Shown here: positions 62,833 through 64,000 of the stretch, piece by piece
How positions within the stretch are numbered: the first letter of the stretch is position 1
Layout: every line of letters starts with the position of its first letter
NCBI GenBank assembly: GCA_026707545.1
Contig: JAPOWR010000001.1
Coordinates: 1,265,778 to 1,329,777, forward strand
Direction: 5' to 3'
Source: Acidobacteriota bacterium
GTDB taxonomy: Bacteria; Acidobacteriota; Thermoanaerobaculia; Multivoradales; Multivoraceae
Length of the DNA: 64,000 nt
Notes under the pieces: generated by a model
Database searches by the model: none
The model's input: the letters and a program-made list of their open reading frames with translations, nothing else
What the model was told of the DNA's origin: nothing
Position numbers and translations under genes: made by a program

Positions 62833-63522
62833 ATGGGACCCCTGCTCGCGCTAGACACCGGTTCGGCCATCGTCAGCTTGGCGGTCGGCGACCAGGACGG
62901 GTGTAGCGTGCTCTCCGCGCCCCAGGGCCGTTCGTCGAGGGAACTGATCGCGATGATCGATGAACTGCTGAGCCGCGCCGACATGGGGCCGGGGGATCTG
63001 GCAGGCATCGGCGCTGCGAGCGGGCCGGGCAGCTTCACCGGCCTGCGCGTGGGGCTGGCGACCGCGCTCGGGCTTCATCAGGCCTCCGGAATCAGGGCCG
63101 GCGCCGTTTCCACGTTCGAGATCCTGGCAGCCCACTACTTCGAGCGAACCGGCGACGGCGACACCGAAGTGCTGGCCGTCATCGACGGCCTTCGTGAACG
63201 CTGGTACACGCAACCGATGCGACTGCAAGAAGACGGCCGCGTCGGCGCCGCCGGTCCGCCGGACACCAGGACGCGCGACGACCTCTCGCGCGGTCGGTTG
63301 CCGCTCGTCGGCCACGGAGTCTCCCGGATTACCGCACCGGCTGGCGCGATCGAGGCCACCGAACTCGCTCCGACCCTGCTCTGTCTCATGGCAAACGGAA
63401 CCTTCACGTGGGATGGCGAAGCGCTGACCGAACCGCTCTACATCCGCCCGCCGGCGACGTCCGCGGCCACTCGCCTGCCCGGCAGTCCGAGACCGGGTCG
63501 CCGGGGCCGACGTGCGACCTGA
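62833..63522 (+). CDS. tsaB: tRNA threonylcarbamoyladenosine biosynthesis protein TsaB
   Basis: 229-residue ASKHA-fold partner of TsaD for t6A37. GPLLALDTGSAIVSLAV opening, GIGAASGPGSFTGLRVGLATALGL (the universal YeaZ loop, near 52-75) and C-terminal LYIRPP. The ATG at 62833 is chosen over the TTG at 62824. Rim-like or tsaD genes are not next to it. Confidence 0.95.
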   Translation: MGPLLALDTGSAIVSLAVGDQDGCSVLSAPQGRSSRELIAMIDELLSRADMGPGDLAGIGAASGPGSFTGLRVGLATALGLHQASGIRAGAVSTFEILAAHYFERTGDGDTEVLAVIDGLRERWYTQPMRLQEDGRVGAAGPPDTRTRDDLSRGRLPLVGHGVSRITAPAGAIEATELAPTLLCLMANGTFTWDGEALTEPLYIRPPATSAATRLPGSPRPGRRGRRAT

Positions 63523-63655
63523 TCGAAGGCTCCAAGCTTGCATGGAACCGTCGTTCCTGTGCGTCAGCGCGGCGCGGACGCCGCGACTCTACTGCTAGGC
63601 TGTCGACAAGAATCGCCACACCCGGGAACAACGGAGGAAGGGAGGCGCGTACCGA

Positions 63656-63883
63656 ATGAGCGATGACGCAGTCAAGGAAGAACTACTGGCGCAGGAGGGC
63701 GAATTCCGCAAGCTCTACGACGAGCACCAGGCATGTGAGAGCCAGCTCGAGGAGCTGGTCGGCCGGCCGGTCCTGTCGCCGATCGACCACTCCGAGGCCA
63801 AGCGCATCAAGCTCCACAAACTCGCCCTCAAGGACCGCATGGAGTCGATCATCCGGTCCCACACTCTTCAAGCCGCCAAGTAG
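63656..63883 (+). CDS. DUF465 (YdcH) family protein
   Basis: 75 residues of two antiparallel helices, acidic, with the HxxLxxxH spacing typical of YdcH proteins. LLAQEGEFRKLYDEHQACESQLEEL and AKRIKLHKLALKDRMESII are the two helices. GGGAGG lies about 10 bases before ATG. No established function. Confidence 0.85.
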   Translation: MSDDAVKEELLAQEGEFRKLYDEHQACESQLEELVGRPVLSPIDHSEAKRIKLHKLALKDRMESIIRSHTLQAAK

Positions 63884-63903
63884 CCCGGCAGGGCTGCGTC
63901 CCT

Positions 63904-63919
63904 CCGACCGATAGGTCGG
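63904..63919 (+). other. Small hairpin between DUF465 gene and psd
   Basis: CCGACC-GATA-GGTCGG, a 6-bp stem with GATA loop, followed by a second GTCGGAG. Too weak for a confident terminator. Confidence 0.3.
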
Positions 63920-63934
63920 GTCGGAGCTGAACCG

Positions 63935-64000
63935 ATGAAGTTCGCGCGGGAAGCCTGGCCCTTCGTTCTGCCGTTCCTTGTCGCGGCCGGCGTCTTCTGG
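63935..64000 (+). CDS. psd: Phosphatidylserine decarboxylase, N-terminal fragment
   Basis: Only 22 residues are in the window, MKFAREAWPFVLPFLVAAGVFW. This matches the hydrophobic first segment of the archaeal/Psd-short form (xxFAREGWPFxLxxL), which makes phosphatidylethanolamine. A GGAGCTG ribosome site lies 6 bases upstream. The catalytic LGST motif would be beyond the edge. Confidence 0.65.
   Translation, partial: MKFAREAWPFVLPFLVAAGVFW

Overview
The window is a GC-rich bacterial chromosome segment (roughly two thirds G+C by eye), coding-dense, with most genes on the minus strand and many 1-4 base start/stop overlaps. The cell has two membranes: there are a TolC-type outer-membrane efflux protein, an LspA lipoprotein peptidase, several lipobox proteins and a beta-barrel-like protein. 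CarD, bactofilin, a membrane pyrophosphatase, a split set of scattered housekeeping operons and no phage or transposase genes suggest a free-living Gram-negative lineage. My best guess is Acidobacteriota or a relative, but this is inference from gene content, not a phylogenetic result.

Layout, left to right. 1-3.7 kb: recJ (cut by the window edge), priA, a small zinc-ribbon membrane protein and carD. 4.0-6.1 kb: tRNA-Leu(CAA) followed by three perfect 89-bp repeats of its own 3' end, convergent with a tolC-like gene whose frame runs antisense through the repeats and stops inside the tRNA. 6.3-13.7 kb: SulP transporter, purC, alr, dnaB, an unknown outer-membrane protein and a crotonase. 13.7-18.2 kb (minus): cysS-yraN-tRNA-Gly-tRNA-Cys-tRNA-Leu(UAA)-feoA-feoB. 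18.3-24.9 kb: cohesin-like lipoprotein, def, a large FecR/DUF6600 secreted protein, then a tight plus-strand run ending thiE-lspA-rluD, facing a bactofilin. 25-29.8 kb: tRNA-Gly(CCC), unknown membrane and small proteins, a GYF_2-AIM24 fusion, glutamine cyclotransferase and an MscS channel.

29.8-45.2 kb is one long minus-strand information-processing and envelope cluster. In transcription order it is: small membrane protein, uvrB, uvrC, RNase P RNA (rnpB), ldcA, recG, a glycosyltransferase, scpA, scpB, an RsuA/RluB pseudouridine synthase, cmk and an NtrY-like sensor kinase of 1152 residues. 45.2-49 kb carries a class A penicillin-binding protein facing a methyltransferase. 49-58.5 kb (minus) is the familiar TPR protein-LolB-like-ispE-tRNA-Gln-prs-rplY-pth cluster, then hppA, rpsF, rpsR, rplI. 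58.7-64 kb holds an HU/IHF protein, dtd, ssb, mutS, tsaB, a DUF465 protein and the start of a phosphatidylserine decarboxylase.

The most unusual structures are the tRNA-Leu(CAA) tandem 3'-end array that has replaced the stop of the opposing tolC gene, a CTAG-bounded dispersed repeat with three copies placed exactly at gene ends and starts, several genes that appear to start with CTG, and several genes whose -10 box lies only 6-9 bases upstream of the start codon, implying leaderless mRNAs. No CRISPR array, integrase, transposase or secondary-metabolite cluster was seen.
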